Origin: JAMLIN01 sp964509685 | Lineage (GTDB): Bacteria > Pseudomonadota > Gammaproteobacteria > Burkholderiales > Burkholderiaceae_E | DNA length: 36,264 nt | Assembly (NCBI GenBank): GCA_964509685.1 | Contig: CAZDYQ010000023.1 | Location: 1-36,264 of the forward strand | Reading direction: 5' to 3' | Shown: in pieces, positions 22,954 through 30,655 of the stretch | Layout of the letters: each line of letters opens with the position of its first letter | How positions within the stretch are numbered: the first letter of the stretch is position 1 | Translations under genes and position numbers: made by a program | The notes under the pieces: generated by a model | What the model was told of the DNA's origin: nothing | Seen by the model: the letters and a program-made list of their open reading frames with translations, nothing else | Databases searched by the model: none

Positions 22954-25199
22954 CACGAGACCTTGAATCGCGCCACGGAGTTCTTGAGCTCCTGCGACAG
23001 TTCGGACAGCTGGCGGATCGAGCCCGCGGTCTGCAGGGTCCCCTCGGAGGTCTGCTCGGTGACCAGCAGGATACGCTGGATCGCCTGGGCCACGGTACCG
23101 GCGGAGGCCGCCTGCTTCGACGTGGTGTCGGAGAAGTCCTCGATGAGCTCCGCGAGATGGGACGACACGCGGCCGATCTCCTCGAGCGCGCTGCCCGCCT
23201 CGTCGGAGAGCCGCGTGCCCTCGACCACGCCCTGGGTGCTCTGCTCCATCGCCGCCACGGCATCCTGCGTATCGGTCTGGATGGTGCGGATCAGGGCCGA
23301 GATCTGCTTGGTCGCCTCGCCGGAGCGCTCGGCCAGCCGCTGCACCTCCTCGGCGACGATGGTGAAGCCCCGGCCGGCCTCGCCGGCGCTGGCCGCCTGG
23401 ATCGCCGCGTTGAGCGCGAGCACGTTGGTCTGTTCGGTAATGTCGGAGATGAGCTCGACGATCTCGCCGATCTCCTGCGAGGATTCGCCGAGGCGCTTGA
23501 TGCGCTTCGCGGTCTCCTGGATCTGGTCGCGTATGCCGTTCATGCCGATGATGGCGTTGTTCACGGCGTTCGAACCGTGCTGCGACGCGCGCAGCGACTG
23601 GCGGGCGACCTGCACGGACTCGGCCGCGCGTGCCGAGACCTCGTTGATCTGCTGCGCCATCCGCAGCACCGCCTCGCCGGTCTCCTTGATCTCGCGCGAC
23701 TGCTGTTCGGAAGCCGCCTGCAGGCTGGTGGCGGTCATCTGCGCCTTCGACGATGCCTCGTTCACGAGCTCCGCGGTGCTGTTGATCCGCGCGACGAGGC
23801 TGCGCAGTTCCTCGACGGTGTAGTTGACCGAATCGGCGATCGCGCCCGTGATGTCCTCGGAGACGGTCGCCTGCACCGTCAGGTCGCCATCGGCCACCTC
23901 CTGGAGCTCGTTCATGAGCCGCAGGATCGCCGCCTGGTTCTGGTCGTTCATGCGCTTGGCGGCCTGCTCCAGGTTCTCGGCCACGATGCGCTGGCGCTCG
24001 GCCTCCTCCGCGCGGCGTCGGCTGACCGCCACGTAGGAACGCGACAGTCCGAACACCGCGAGCGCGGCGAAGGCGGCGAAGCCGATCGAAAGCAGGAGCA
24101 GCCAGCGGCGCACGTCCGTGGCCCCGAGCAGGCTCGCCTGCATCGCCTCGAGGTCCACGCGCAGGCCGTCGGCCCGGCCAAGCAGGTCGCGATGCGCGGC
24201 CCGCCCGCTCAGCAGGACGGAGGTGTCGTTGCCGAGCGCGGTCAGGGGGCGGTCCAGCCGCCCGAATTCGCCGGCGAGGAGTGCGAGCGAATCGCGCGCC
24301 CTGGTGTCGGGGCCGCCGCGCGGAATGAGGCGCTGGAGCTCGGACAGGTGCGAGTTGATGATGCCGACGAGGCGCGTCACCTCGGGCGTGCCCGACGGCC
24401 CGACCGAGTCGGCCTCGCCGATGGTCTCCACGCGCTGGCCGAGGCGCTCGATGAGCACGGCGAGCTCGCCCGCGAGTGCGGTCTCCCGTGCCGATGCACC
24501 GGCCTCGGCGCGCAGGGCGAGCAGGCGGTCCGCCGCCTGCCGCATCGACGGCAGGGAGGCCCGGACGGTCTCGCGCGTCGCCACCGCCGACTCCACCGCC
24601 CGACGGGCATCGAGCAGGGCCGCCAGGGTCCGCATGGTCTGCTGCCAGGATTCGGAGATCTTCGCGATCCGCGCATCGGTGGCGTCCGGCAGGCCGAGCG
24701 GGGCGCCATGCTGGTGGAGCGAGGTGATCTGGCGCGAGATGACGTCGCGGCCCCTCGCGAGCTCGTCGAACGCCTCGACCCGGCCGGCGAAGGCCGCGTC
24801 GGCCGAGCGCGCCAGCAGCTGCGACTGCGTATTGATGTCGCCGGCGACCCACGTGAGCCGGTTGAGCTCCGATCCCTGGCGCACGTATGCCCAGAGGAAA
24901 CCGGACGAGATGACGAGGCCGGCCAGCAGCGCGACGAGCATCGTGCGGGTGCGCGATTCGTCGGCGATCCGCCCGATCACCGGCAGGCGCGAGACGCGGT
25001 CCGACGGCGCCGCCGGTTCGGTCGGACGGGCCTGCGACGGCATGGGCGCGGGCTCGCCGGCTTCGGGGGGCAGCGGCTTGCCGCTCACCAGGGTCTCGAG
25101 CTCCTCGGGCACGATCGCGGTGTCGACGTCGAGGGGATCATGCGCCTCGGCGCGCGCCGCACGCGAGCTCTTGCGGGGCATCCTCAGATCCAGTTTCAT
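22953..25199 (-). CDS. pilJ: PilJ methyl-accepting chemotaxis protein
   Basis: Membrane chemoreceptor feeding ChpA, 748 residues. Two transmembrane helices (about 87-106 and 366-386) bracket a periplasmic domain of about 260 residues. A HAMP-like region follows near 390-470, then a long signalling coiled coil with the conserved tip EQTNVLALNAAIQAA (589-603) and GEAGRGFTIVAEEV (606-619). The first ~85 residues are a cytoplasmic extension rich in Pro and Glu, longer than I would expect for PilJ. The start has a GAGG-containing sequence upstream, and the gene lies 18 bp after pilI. No C-terminal CheR-docking pentapeptide is visible. Confidence 0.93.
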   Translation of the reverse strand: MKLDLRMPRKSSRAARAEAHDPLDVDTAIVPEELETLVSGKPLPPEAGEPAPMPSQARPTEPAAPSDRVSRLPVIGRIADESRTRTMLVALLAGLVISSGFLWAYVRQGSELNRLTWVAGDINTQSQLLARSADAAFAGRVEAFDELARGRDVISRQITSLHQHGAPLGLPDATDARIAKISESWQQTMRTLAALLDARRAVESAVATRETVRASLPSMRQAADRLLALRAEAGASARETALAGELAVLIERLGQRVETIGEADSVGPSGTPEVTRLVGIINSHLSELQRLIPRGGPDTRARDSLALLAGEFGRLDRPLTALGNDTSVLLSGRAAHRDLLGRADGLRVDLEAMQASLLGATDVRRWLLLLSIGFAAFAALAVFGLSRSYVAVSRRRAEEAERQRIVAENLEQAAKRMNDQNQAAILRLMNELQEVADGDLTVQATVSEDITGAIADSVNYTVEELRSLVARINSTAELVNEASSKAQMTATSLQAASEQQSREIKETGEAVLRMAQQINEVSARAAESVQVARQSLRASQHGSNAVNNAIIGMNGIRDQIQETAKRIKRLGESSQEIGEIVELISDITEQTNVLALNAAIQAASAGEAGRGFTIVAEEVQRLAERSGEATKQISALIRTIQTDTQDAVAAMEQSTQGVVEGTRLSDEAGSALEEIGRVSSHLAELIEDFSDTTSKQAASAGTVAQAIQRILLVTEQTSEGTLQTAGSIRQLSELSQELKNSVARFKVS

Positions 25200-25217
25200 C
25201 GTCCATCCACCTCGTGG

Positions 25218-25745
25218 TCAGCGGCCAATCGCCAGAAAGGCGGGGTCGCTGCTGAGCCGCTCGAACGACAGTTCGCGCCAGCGCCTTCCCTCCGCGTCGA
25301 TCCAGGTAGCGCCCACCCAGGGCGCCCTCCCGACAATGTCCTGCCCGGTTTCTTCCCGCCGCATGGACTCGGTGCCGTGCAGCCCGAGCATGCGGCTCGC
25401 GATGATGGCCGCGTTCACGCCGAACCGGCTTGCGAACGACACCAGCCGCGATTCCCGGCCGATCGCCGTGCGTCCCTGCCCGGCAAACTCGGACAGGTCG
25501 CTGACCCCGACCAGGGCGCCCCTCAGGCTGACCAGCCCCTTGAACCACGAGTGGGTCAGCGGCACCGCCACGATGCGATCCGGCATCGGGACGATCTCCC
25601 CCGCGTCGGCAAGCTCGACGAGCCAGCGCTCCGATCCGATCTCGAGGCCGAGCCGGGCGTCGATGCCGGCATCGGCCGCCTGCTGGAGACGCTCGTTCAG
25701 CCGCGCCTGGAACTCGCGCAGCGACAGTCGCGGGGTGTTCGTCAT
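25218..25745 (-). CDS. pilI: PilI CheW-like adaptor
   Basis: CheW-domain coupling protein of 175 residues that links PilJ to ChpA. It shows the CheW-like succession GIDARLGLEIGSERWLVEL, GEIVPMPDRIVAVPLTHSWFKGLVSLRG and VSDLSEF, and is all cytoplasmic. The start is the ATG at 25745, directly after the pilH stop with a single base between. An extension upstream would overlap pilH and adds no conserved residues. Confidence 0.9.
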   Translation of the reverse strand: MTNTPRLSLREFQARLNERLQQAADAGIDARLGLEIGSERWLVELADAGEIVPMPDRIVAVPLTHSWFKGLVSLRGALVGVSDLSEFAGQGRTAIGRESRLVSFASRFGVNAAIIASRMLGLHGTESMRREETGQDIVGRAPWVGATWIDAEGRRWRELSFERLSSDPAFLAIGR

Positions 25746-25746
25746 G

Positions 25747-26115
25747 CTAGCGCGCCAGCTCCGCGACACGCGCGAGCAGGACCTCCGGGCTCACCGGCTT
25801 GGTCAGGTATTCGCGCGCGCCCTGCCGCAGCCCCCAGATCCTGTCGGTCTCGGTGTTCTTGCTGCTGCAGATGATCACGGGAATGCCGCCCGTGTCGGGA
25901 TCCCTCGACAGTGCGCGGGTGATCTGGAACCCGCTCTGGCCCGGCATGACCACGTCCATCACCACCACCGACGGACGCTCGCTGCGCGCCTTGGCGACCG
26001 CCTCCTCGCCGTTCTCGGCGGTGATGACCACGTAGCCCTGCCTGCCGAACAGTTCGGACATGAAATGCCTTTCGGTGGCCGAGTCGTCGACGATCAGCAC
26101 CTTGCGTGCGGCCAT
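25747..26115 (-). CDS. pilH: PilH response regulator
   Basis: Stand-alone CheY-like receiver of 122 residues. The acidic pocket is in IVDDS (D10, D11), the phospho-acceptor is D54 in VVMDVVMPG, and the Lys lies in YLTKPVS. In Pseudomonas PilH opposes PilG, influencing pilus retraction and cAMP; the same is assumed here from gene order. The start is the ATG at 26115, preceded by a GGGGGCGGA stretch; a longer frame starting at 26169 would overlap pilG. The gene is 19 bp after pilG. Confidence 0.92.
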   Translation of the reverse strand: MAARKVLIVDDSATERHFMSELFGRQGYVVITAENGEEAVAKARSERPSVVVMDVVMPGQSGFQITRALSRDPDTGGIPVIICSSKNTETDRIWGLRQGAREYLTKPVSPEVLLARVAELAR

Positions 26116-26134
26116 GGAATCCGCCCCCGTCGGT

Positions 26135-26536
26135 TCAGACCGTTTCGGGCCGCCGCACGAACTCGGCAACCGTTGCGAGCAGGCTGTCCTTCGAGAATGG
26201 CTTCGTCAGGTAGCGATCGGAGCCGACCATGCGACCGCGGGCGCGGTCGAACAGGCCGTCCTTGCTCGAGAGCATGACGACCGGGATGTCGCGAAACCTG
26301 GGGCTGCGCTTGATCATGGCGCAGGTCTGGTAGCCGTCGAGCCGCGGCATGAGGATGTCGCAGAAGATGAGCTGGGGTTCGTGGTCGGCGATCTTGGCGA
26401 GTGCGTCGAAGCCGTCCTCGGCGAGGATCACCCTCGCGCCGGCCTTGCCCAGGAATATCTCGGCGCTGCGGCGGATGGTGTTGCTGTCGTCGATGACCAT
26501 CACCCGAATGCCGGAGAGCTCGCCTTCGGTGCTCAT
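26135..26536 (-). CDS. pilG: PilG response regulator
   Basis: Stand-alone receiver of 133 residues. The acidic residues are in MVIDDSNTIRRSAE (D16, D17), the phospho-acceptor is D60 in FCDILMPRLDGYQT, and the Lys is in YLTKPFS. It is expected to promote pilus extension downstream of ChpA. The start is the ATG at 26536, two bases after the rubredoxin stop. An upstream ATG would overlap the rubredoxin reading frame by 80 bp and is unlikely. PilG and PilH are distinguished by gene order and by the PilG-type DILMPRLDGYQT motif. Confidence 0.92.
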   Translation of the reverse strand: MSTEGELSGIRVMVIDDSNTIRRSAEIFLGKAGARVILAEDGFDALAKIADHEPQLIFCDILMPRLDGYQTCAMIKRSPRFRDIPVVMLSSKDGLFDRARGRMVGSDRYLTKPFSKDSLLATVAEFVRRPETV

Positions 26537-26538
26537 TC

Positions 26539-26724
26539 CTAGATCTCCACCATCTCGAAGTCCTCCTTGCGGGCACCGCATTCGGGACAGGTCCAGTTCA
26601 TCGGGATGTCCTCCCACCGGGTTCCGGGAGGGATGCCTTCGTCAGGCAACCCCGTTTCTTCCTCGTAGATCCATCCGCAGATCAGGCACATCCATGTCCG
26701 GAATCCCTCGCTCTTCTCGCTCAT
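26539..26724 (-). CDS. rubA: Rubredoxin
   Basis: Small iron protein of 61 residues with one Fe(Cys)4 site. The ligands are C13 and C16 in MCLICGWIYEEETG and C46 and C49 in CPECGARKEDFE, with the conserved GTRWEDIPMNW between them. It is a one-electron carrier, and its partner oxidoreductase is not in the window. The start has a clear ribosome-binding site (GGAG, two bases before the ATG, with further purines upstream). It is the first gene of the pil-chp run. Rubredoxin before pilG is common in beta- and gammaproteobacteria (from memory), but no functional link to pili is established. Confidence 0.95.
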   Translation of the reverse strand: MSEKSEGFRTWMCLICGWIYEEETGLPDEGIPPGTRWEDIPMNWTCPECGARKEDFEMVEI

Positions 26725-26892
26725 CGCTCCTGCGTCCAGGCTGGTTGGGGGGGTTCCGGTATTCTCGCCGATGGTAGCCAGCGGGCCCAAGGCCGGCGCC
26801 GCGGTGCCGATCAACGGTGCGGAAGCTGCGACAGACGCGCGAGGGCCGAGAAGCGCCTGCGCGTGCCGGGGACGGGCCATGCGAGGCGCCGC

Positions 26893-26927
26893 TTTCCGGA
26901 ACGGCCTATGATTCGGGTTTTCCGAAA
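26893..26927 (+). promoter_or_regulatory. Candidate bioY promoter/operator region
   Basis: A -10-like TATGAT (26907-26912) lies 31 bp before the bioY ATG, with no good -35 at 16-18 bp. It is flanked by two copies of TTTCCGRAA: TTTCCGGAA (26893-26901) and TTTCCGAAA (26919-26927), set 26 bp apart. This is where a repressor dimer pair would sit. It does not resemble known BirA or BioR sites as I remember them. The remainder of the 219-bp rubA-bioY gap shows nothing else convincing. Confidence 0.3.
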
Positions 26928-26943
26928 CACTGAACCTACGAAG

Positions 26944-27531
26944 ATGAACGCCTCCCCGACACCCGCCCGCATCCTCGATCCGCAACCGACATGGCTGCAG
27001 ACCCAGTCCACGGCCGTCAAGGTGTTCGCCGTCGTCTTCGGCACGCTGGTGCTCGCCGCCTCCTCGCACATCAGCGTGCCGATGGTGCCGGTGCCGATCA
27101 CCATGCAGACGCTCGCCGTCACGCTGGTCGGCGCGCTGTATGGCTGGCGCCTCGGCGGCCTGACCGTCCTCGCGTGGCTCGCGGAAGGGGCGCTCGGCCT
27201 GCCGGTGTTCGCCGGCGGCACGGGCGGGCTCGCCCGCTTCCTCGGACCCACCGGCGGCTACCTCCTGGCCTTCCCGCTCGCGGCGGTGCTGACCGGTTGG
27301 CTCGCCGAGCGGGGCTGGAACGGACGGCGCGTGCTCCTCGCGTTCGCGGCCATGCTCGCGGGCAATGCGGTCTGCCTGCTGGTCGGCGCCTCCTGGCTGG
27401 CGACGATCGTCGGACTGCAGAAGGCGATCGCCGTCGGACTCGCGCCCTTCGTGATCGGCGGCGTGCTCAAGTCGGCCCTGGGCGCCGTCGTGCTCAAGGC
27501 GATCGACGCAGGCCGTCAGGGCGGCCGCTAG
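26944..27531 (+). CDS. bioY: BioY biotin transporter substrate-binding subunit
   Basis: Membrane S-component of an energy-coupling-factor transporter for biotin, 195 residues with about six hydrophobic helices. Family motifs are SVPMVPVPITMQTLAV, GALGLPVFAGGTGGL and GPTGGYLLAFP. No bioM or bioN ATPase/T-component gene is adjacent, so it is a solitary BioY that either acts alone, as shown for some proteobacterial BioY proteins, or shares modules encoded elsewhere. The start is the ATG at 26944; a longer frame from 26863 adds an Arg-rich stretch unlike the family. Its TAG stop overlaps the opposing gene's stop in a palindromic CTAG. Confidence 0.93.
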   Translation: MNASPTPARILDPQPTWLQTQSTAVKVFAVVFGTLVLAASSHISVPMVPVPITMQTLAVTLVGALYGWRLGGLTVLAWLAEGALGLPVFAGGTGGLARFLGPTGGYLLAFPLAAVLTGWLAERGWNGRRVLLAFAAMLAGNAVCLLVGASWLATIVGLQKAIAVGLAPFVIGGVLKSALGAVVLKAIDAGRQGGR

Positions 27532-28100
27532 AAGAGGGGTCGCTGCGCCGGGGCCGGCTCGGAATAGTCGAGCCGGCCGTCGACGATCCGGGCGGCGCCG
27601 GTGTAGGGATGCGGCTCGCTGCGGCCCGATCCCGCGAGATGCACGACCTCCCAGCCCCGGGCCTTGAAGTCGTCGGCGATGAGGCCCCGGTGGCACTGCC
27701 ACCACAATGCCTCCGCGCACATGACGGCCGTGCGGCGGGCGCGTGCAAGCTCGGCGAGGCGATCGCGGGCCCTCTGCCATGCCTCGGTTTCCATGTAGTC
27801 GGCATAGCCCCGGAACCCGTCGTTGCGCCACGCGGTATTGCGGGTATCGGGACGCGGCTTGCGGCGCCCGCCAAGCTCGGGCATCGGCAGGTACTCGATG
27901 CCCTCGCCCGACAGTGCCTTTCCCATCGCCTCGCCCGAGAACTGGGGATAGCGCCGCGAGCCGGCGAAGCGGCGCACGTCCACCAGGCACTCGATCCTCG
28001 CCTCGAGCAGGATCTCGACGAAGACCTCCCAGTCGCGGTTCGAATGGCCGATGGTCCAGAGGGTGCCCGCCTGCGGATCGTCCGAATGCTTCGCCTTCAT
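27528..28100 (-). CDS. DUF488 family protein
   Basis: Soluble protein of 190 residues belonging to the DUF488 family, whose function is not established. Signatures are LWTIGHSNR near the N-terminus, LVDVRRFAGSRRYPQFS, a Pro/Gly-rich LGGRRKP segment, RGYADYM, and the C-terminal MCAEALWWQCHR, where Cys and the CHR triad are conserved. The start is the ATG at 28100, followed by MKAKHSD. The gene converges with bioY and is divergent from the amidase, so it is probably transcribed alone. Confidence 0.85.
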   Translation of the reverse strand: MKAKHSDDPQAGTLWTIGHSNRDWEVFVEILLEARIECLVDVRRFAGSRRYPQFSGEAMGKALSGEGIEYLPMPELGGRRKPRPDTRNTAWRNDGFRGYADYMETEAWQRARDRLAELARARRTAVMCAEALWWQCHRGLIADDFKARGWEVVHLAGSGRSEPHPYTGAARIVDGRLDYSEPAPAQRPLF

Positions 28101-28117
28101 GCCTTCGATGCTAGCCC

Positions 28118-28146
28118 CACTGCAGTGACCGCTCGACTGGTATAGC
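28118..28146 (+). promoter_or_regulatory. Extended -10 and palindrome upstream of the amidase
   Basis: CACTGCAGTG (28118-28127) is a perfect 10-bp palindrome. An extended -10-like TGGTATAGC (28138-28146) follows, placing the palindrome over the -35 position for 17-bp spacing, where no consensus -35 exists. This arrangement suggests a regulated promoter for the amidase in the 88-bp divergent gap with the DUF488 gene. Confidence 0.3.
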
Positions 28147-28188
28147 CTTTCGACGCCCGACAGCCCGCACGACGGAGACGCCAACGCC

Positions 28189-29640
28189 ATGACCCGACTT
28201 CCACCGGACCCCTTCGAGGACGGCGGCCTCGCGCGTTTCGCGCGCGACTTCCGCGAGGGCCGCACCAGCTCGCTCGAAGTCACGCGGGCCTTCCTCGCCC
28301 GCATCGACGCGGTCGACCCGCGGCTGCAGGCGTTCCAGCATGTCGACCGGGACGGCGCCCTTGCGACGGCGCGGGCGATGGACGCGCTGCGGGCCGCCGG
28401 CACCGACCTGGGCCCGCTGATGGGCGTTCCGGTGGCCGTCAAGGACGTGTTCGCGATCGACGGTTTCCCGACGCCGACGGCGGGCTCGCTCATGGATTTC
28501 TCCGGGATCGCGGGCGATCGCCAGGGACCCTTCATCACTGCGCTGCGCCGCTGTGGCGTCGTGATCCTCGGCACGACCAGGGCGGTCGAGCTCTGCCTCG
28601 GCATCACGGGCGCATCGACGCCGCTCGGCACGCCCTGGAATCCCTGGGACGCCGAGGTGCGCCGAGTGCCGGGCGGCTCCAGCTCGGGCTCGGGCGTCGC
28701 CTGCGGTGCCGGCCTGTGCGCATTCGCCATCGGAACCGACACGGGCGGTTCGGTGCGGGTGCCCTCGGCGTTCAACGGCGTCTTCGGCCTGAAGACGAGC
28801 TTCGGCCACTGGCCCACCGAGGCGGGGGTCCCGCTGCATCCGGACATCGACACGATCGGCCTGCTCGCCCGCAGCGCCGAGGATGCGCGCATTGCCTTCG
28901 ACGCGATCGATGCCCAGCTGTTCGGGTACCGGCACGAGCCCGCCCGACGGCGCGCACGAGTCGACCGGCTGCGCGTCGGCATTCCGGTGAACTACTACTA
29001 CGACGGGCTCGACCCGGAGATCCGGGCGGCGGTGGACAAGGCGAACGCCCGCCTGGAATCGGGCGGCGCCCAGCTGGTGCCACTGGAGATCGTCGAGGCG
29101 CCCGAACGCGAAGCCTGGTTCCCGGTCGCGCTGCCGGTCTCGTGCCTCGCGCTGTTCGGCGGCGACCGGCTCCGGGAGGCGGCGCCCACGATGGATCCGA
29201 TCGTCGCCGCCCGGGTGGAGTCCGGGCGCGGCGTCGCGGCCAGCGACTACGTCGCCCTCGAACTGAAGCGTCGTCGAAGCGGCCGCGCGGCCCTGCGCTA
29301 TTTCGAGGAGGTGGATGTCATCGCCACGCCGACGACGGTGGACCTGCCGCCGCCGCTCGCTGCCTTCGACGATCCCGACCAGGCGATGCGCTACGCGATG
29401 GGCATGACCCGCAACACGCAGCCGTCGAACTACCTCGGGCAGTGCGCGGTGTCGATCCCGCTGCCGCGCCAGCCGGGACAGCTCCCGGTCGGTTACCAGC
29501 TGATCGGCGCGCCGGGTCGCGACGGCGAGCTGCTGGACATCGCCATCGCCGTCCAGGCCCTGCTCGGCCCGTCGGTGCGACCCGACCTCGACGGATTCCT
29601 CGACGCCAGCGCCCCGGTCCCTCCCTTCAGTTCCTCATGA
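28189..29640 (+). CDS. Amidase-signature family amidase
   Basis: Hydrolase of carboxamide bonds, 483 residues, with a full Ser-cisSer-Lys triad: K85 in VAVKDVF, the Ser run S164-S166 in PGGSSSGSG, and the nucleophile S188 in GTDTGGSVRVP. Overall it is GatA-like, but a stand-alone amidase is more likely because no gatB or gatC is near. There is no signal peptide, so it acts in the cytoplasm. The start is the ATG at 28189 with GGAG nine bases upstream. The 3' end overlaps the convergent deacetylase gene by 14 bp. The substrate is unknown; the neighbouring transporter and deacetylase suggest amide catabolism. Confidence 0.88.
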   Translation: MTRLPPDPFEDGGLARFARDFREGRTSSLEVTRAFLARIDAVDPRLQAFQHVDRDGALATARAMDALRAAGTDLGPLMGVPVAVKDVFAIDGFPTPTAGSLMDFSGIAGDRQGPFITALRRCGVVILGTTRAVELCLGITGASTPLGTPWNPWDAEVRRVPGGSSSGSGVACGAGLCAFAIGTDTGGSVRVPSAFNGVFGLKTSFGHWPTEAGVPLHPDIDTIGLLARSAEDARIAFDAIDAQLFGYRHEPARRRARVDRLRVGIPVNYYYDGLDPEIRAAVDKANARLESGGAQLVPLEIVEAPEREAWFPVALPVSCLALFGGDRLREAAPTMDPIVAARVESGRGVAASDYVALELKRRRSGRAALRYFEEVDVIATPTTVDLPPPLAAFDDPDQAMRYAMGMTRNTQPSNYLGQCAVSIPLPRQPGQLPVGYQLIGAPGRDGELLDIAIAVQALLGPSVRPDLDGFLDASAPVPPFSSS

Positions 29641-30646
29641 ACCCGGAGAAGAAGCGCCGGGCGTTGTCCTCCAGCGTGGCGAGGTGATAGCCACCCTCCT
29701 GGGTGATGACGGTGGGCACGCCCAGCGACGCGACGCGCTCGCCGAGCCGGGCGAAGCCCTCCGCGCTCACCTCGACCGGGGACTGCGGATCCTCCATGTA
29801 GATGTCGAAGCCATGGGCGAAGACGACGGCCTCCGGTGCAAACCGGCGGCCCGCCTCGATCGCGCGATCCACATGCTCGAAGAAGCGGTCTTCCGATGCG
29901 CCATGCGGCACGGGGAAGTTCAGGTTGAAGCCCTTCCCCTCGCCGGCACCGGTCTCCTCCTCGAAACCCGTCACCACCGGATAGAAGTTCACCGGACTGG
30001 CATGCACCGAGATCGTCATCACGTCGGCGCGGTCGTAGAAGATGTCCTGCGTGCCCTGGCCATGATGGACGTCGGTGTCGAGCACGAGGACCCGGGAGAA
30101 CCTCGAGCGCAGCTCCTGCGCGGCGATCGCGGTCGAGTTGATGTAGCAGAACCCGCCGGCCGCATCCTTGCGCGTGTGATGACCCGGCGGTCGACACAGC
30201 GCGTACGCCGCCGGCTCCCCGGCGATCACGGCCCGCGCCGCGGCCACCGCCGACTGGGCGCTCCAGTAGGCCGAACGCCAGGTGGCCTTCCCGATCGGGC
30301 AGCTGCCATCGGCCAGGTGGTAGGCGGCCTCGGCCAGGATGCCGCGCATGGCGTTGGGTTCGCGGACATAGATGTTCGACATGACCTCGTCGCCCCAGTC
30401 CGGCGACGTCTCCACCCAGCGGCCATGGGCCGTGCGCAGGAATTCGAGATAGGCCTCGGTGTGGACCGCCAGCAGAGGCGCCATCCCGTGGTCCTCGGGT
30501 TCGCGGATGTCGAATCCGAGCGCCTCGATCGCGCGCAGCAGGCAGCGAGCCCGCTCCGGTACTTCCTGGGGTTCGCGCATCGCGCCGCGCGAGAAGTACG
30601 TCTTCGGCCAGTGCAGAAGCTGGTCGGGATGGAAGTACGCCCGCAT
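29627..30646 (-). CDS. Histone-deacetylase-fold amidohydrolase, acetylpolyamine amidohydrolase-like
   Basis: Zinc hydrolase of 339 residues that removes acetyl or other acyl groups from amines. Motifs are RPPGHH (152-157, catalytic His pair), DTDVHHGQGTQ (zinc ligands D192 and H194), GFDIYMEDP (zinc ligand D281) and EGGYHL (transition-state Tyr320). Length and residue spacing match bacterial acetylpolyamine amidohydrolases, for example zinc ligands near 195/197/284 in the Mycoplana enzyme (from memory), better than AcuC or eukaryotic HDACs. A strong GAGGAGGAG ribosome-binding site overlaps the 9-bp gap after the DJ-1 gene, so the two are co-translated. The substrate may be N-acetylpolyamine or another acyl-amine. 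Confidence 0.88.
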   Translation of the reverse strand: MRAYFHPDQLLHWPKTYFSRGAMREPQEVPERARCLLRAIEALGFDIREPEDHGMAPLLAVHTEAYLEFLRTAHGRWVETSPDWGDEVMSNIYVREPNAMRGILAEAAYHLADGSCPIGKATWRSAYWSAQSAVAAARAVIAGEPAAYALCRPPGHHTRKDAAGGFCYINSTAIAAQELRSRFSRVLVLDTDVHHGQGTQDIFYDRADVMTISVHASPVNFYPVVTGFEEETGAGEGKGFNLNFPVPHGASEDRFFEHVDRAIEAGRRFAPEAVVFAHGFDIYMEDPQSPVEVSAEGFARLGERVASLGVPTVITQEGGYHLATLEDNARRFFSGFMRN

Positions 30647-30655
30647 GTCTCCTCC

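Noticed and set aside
16921..23823. A 2300-codon open frame on the plus strand, antisense to chpA and part of pilJ
   Set aside because: Its translation is rich in Arg, His, Gly and Asp with no recognisable domain, and the opposite strand carries a full set of kinase motifs. Long antisense frames are expected in GC-rich codon usage.
28189..29640. GatA subunit of an aminoacyl-tRNA amidotransferase
   Set aside because: No gatB or gatC nearby, and the context is catabolic. A stand-alone amidase is the simpler reading.
29627..30646. AcuC-type acetoin utilisation deacetylase
   Set aside because: No acetoin or acetyl-CoA synthetase genes nearby; GFDIYMEDP and the residue numbering fit acetylpolyamine amidohydrolases better.
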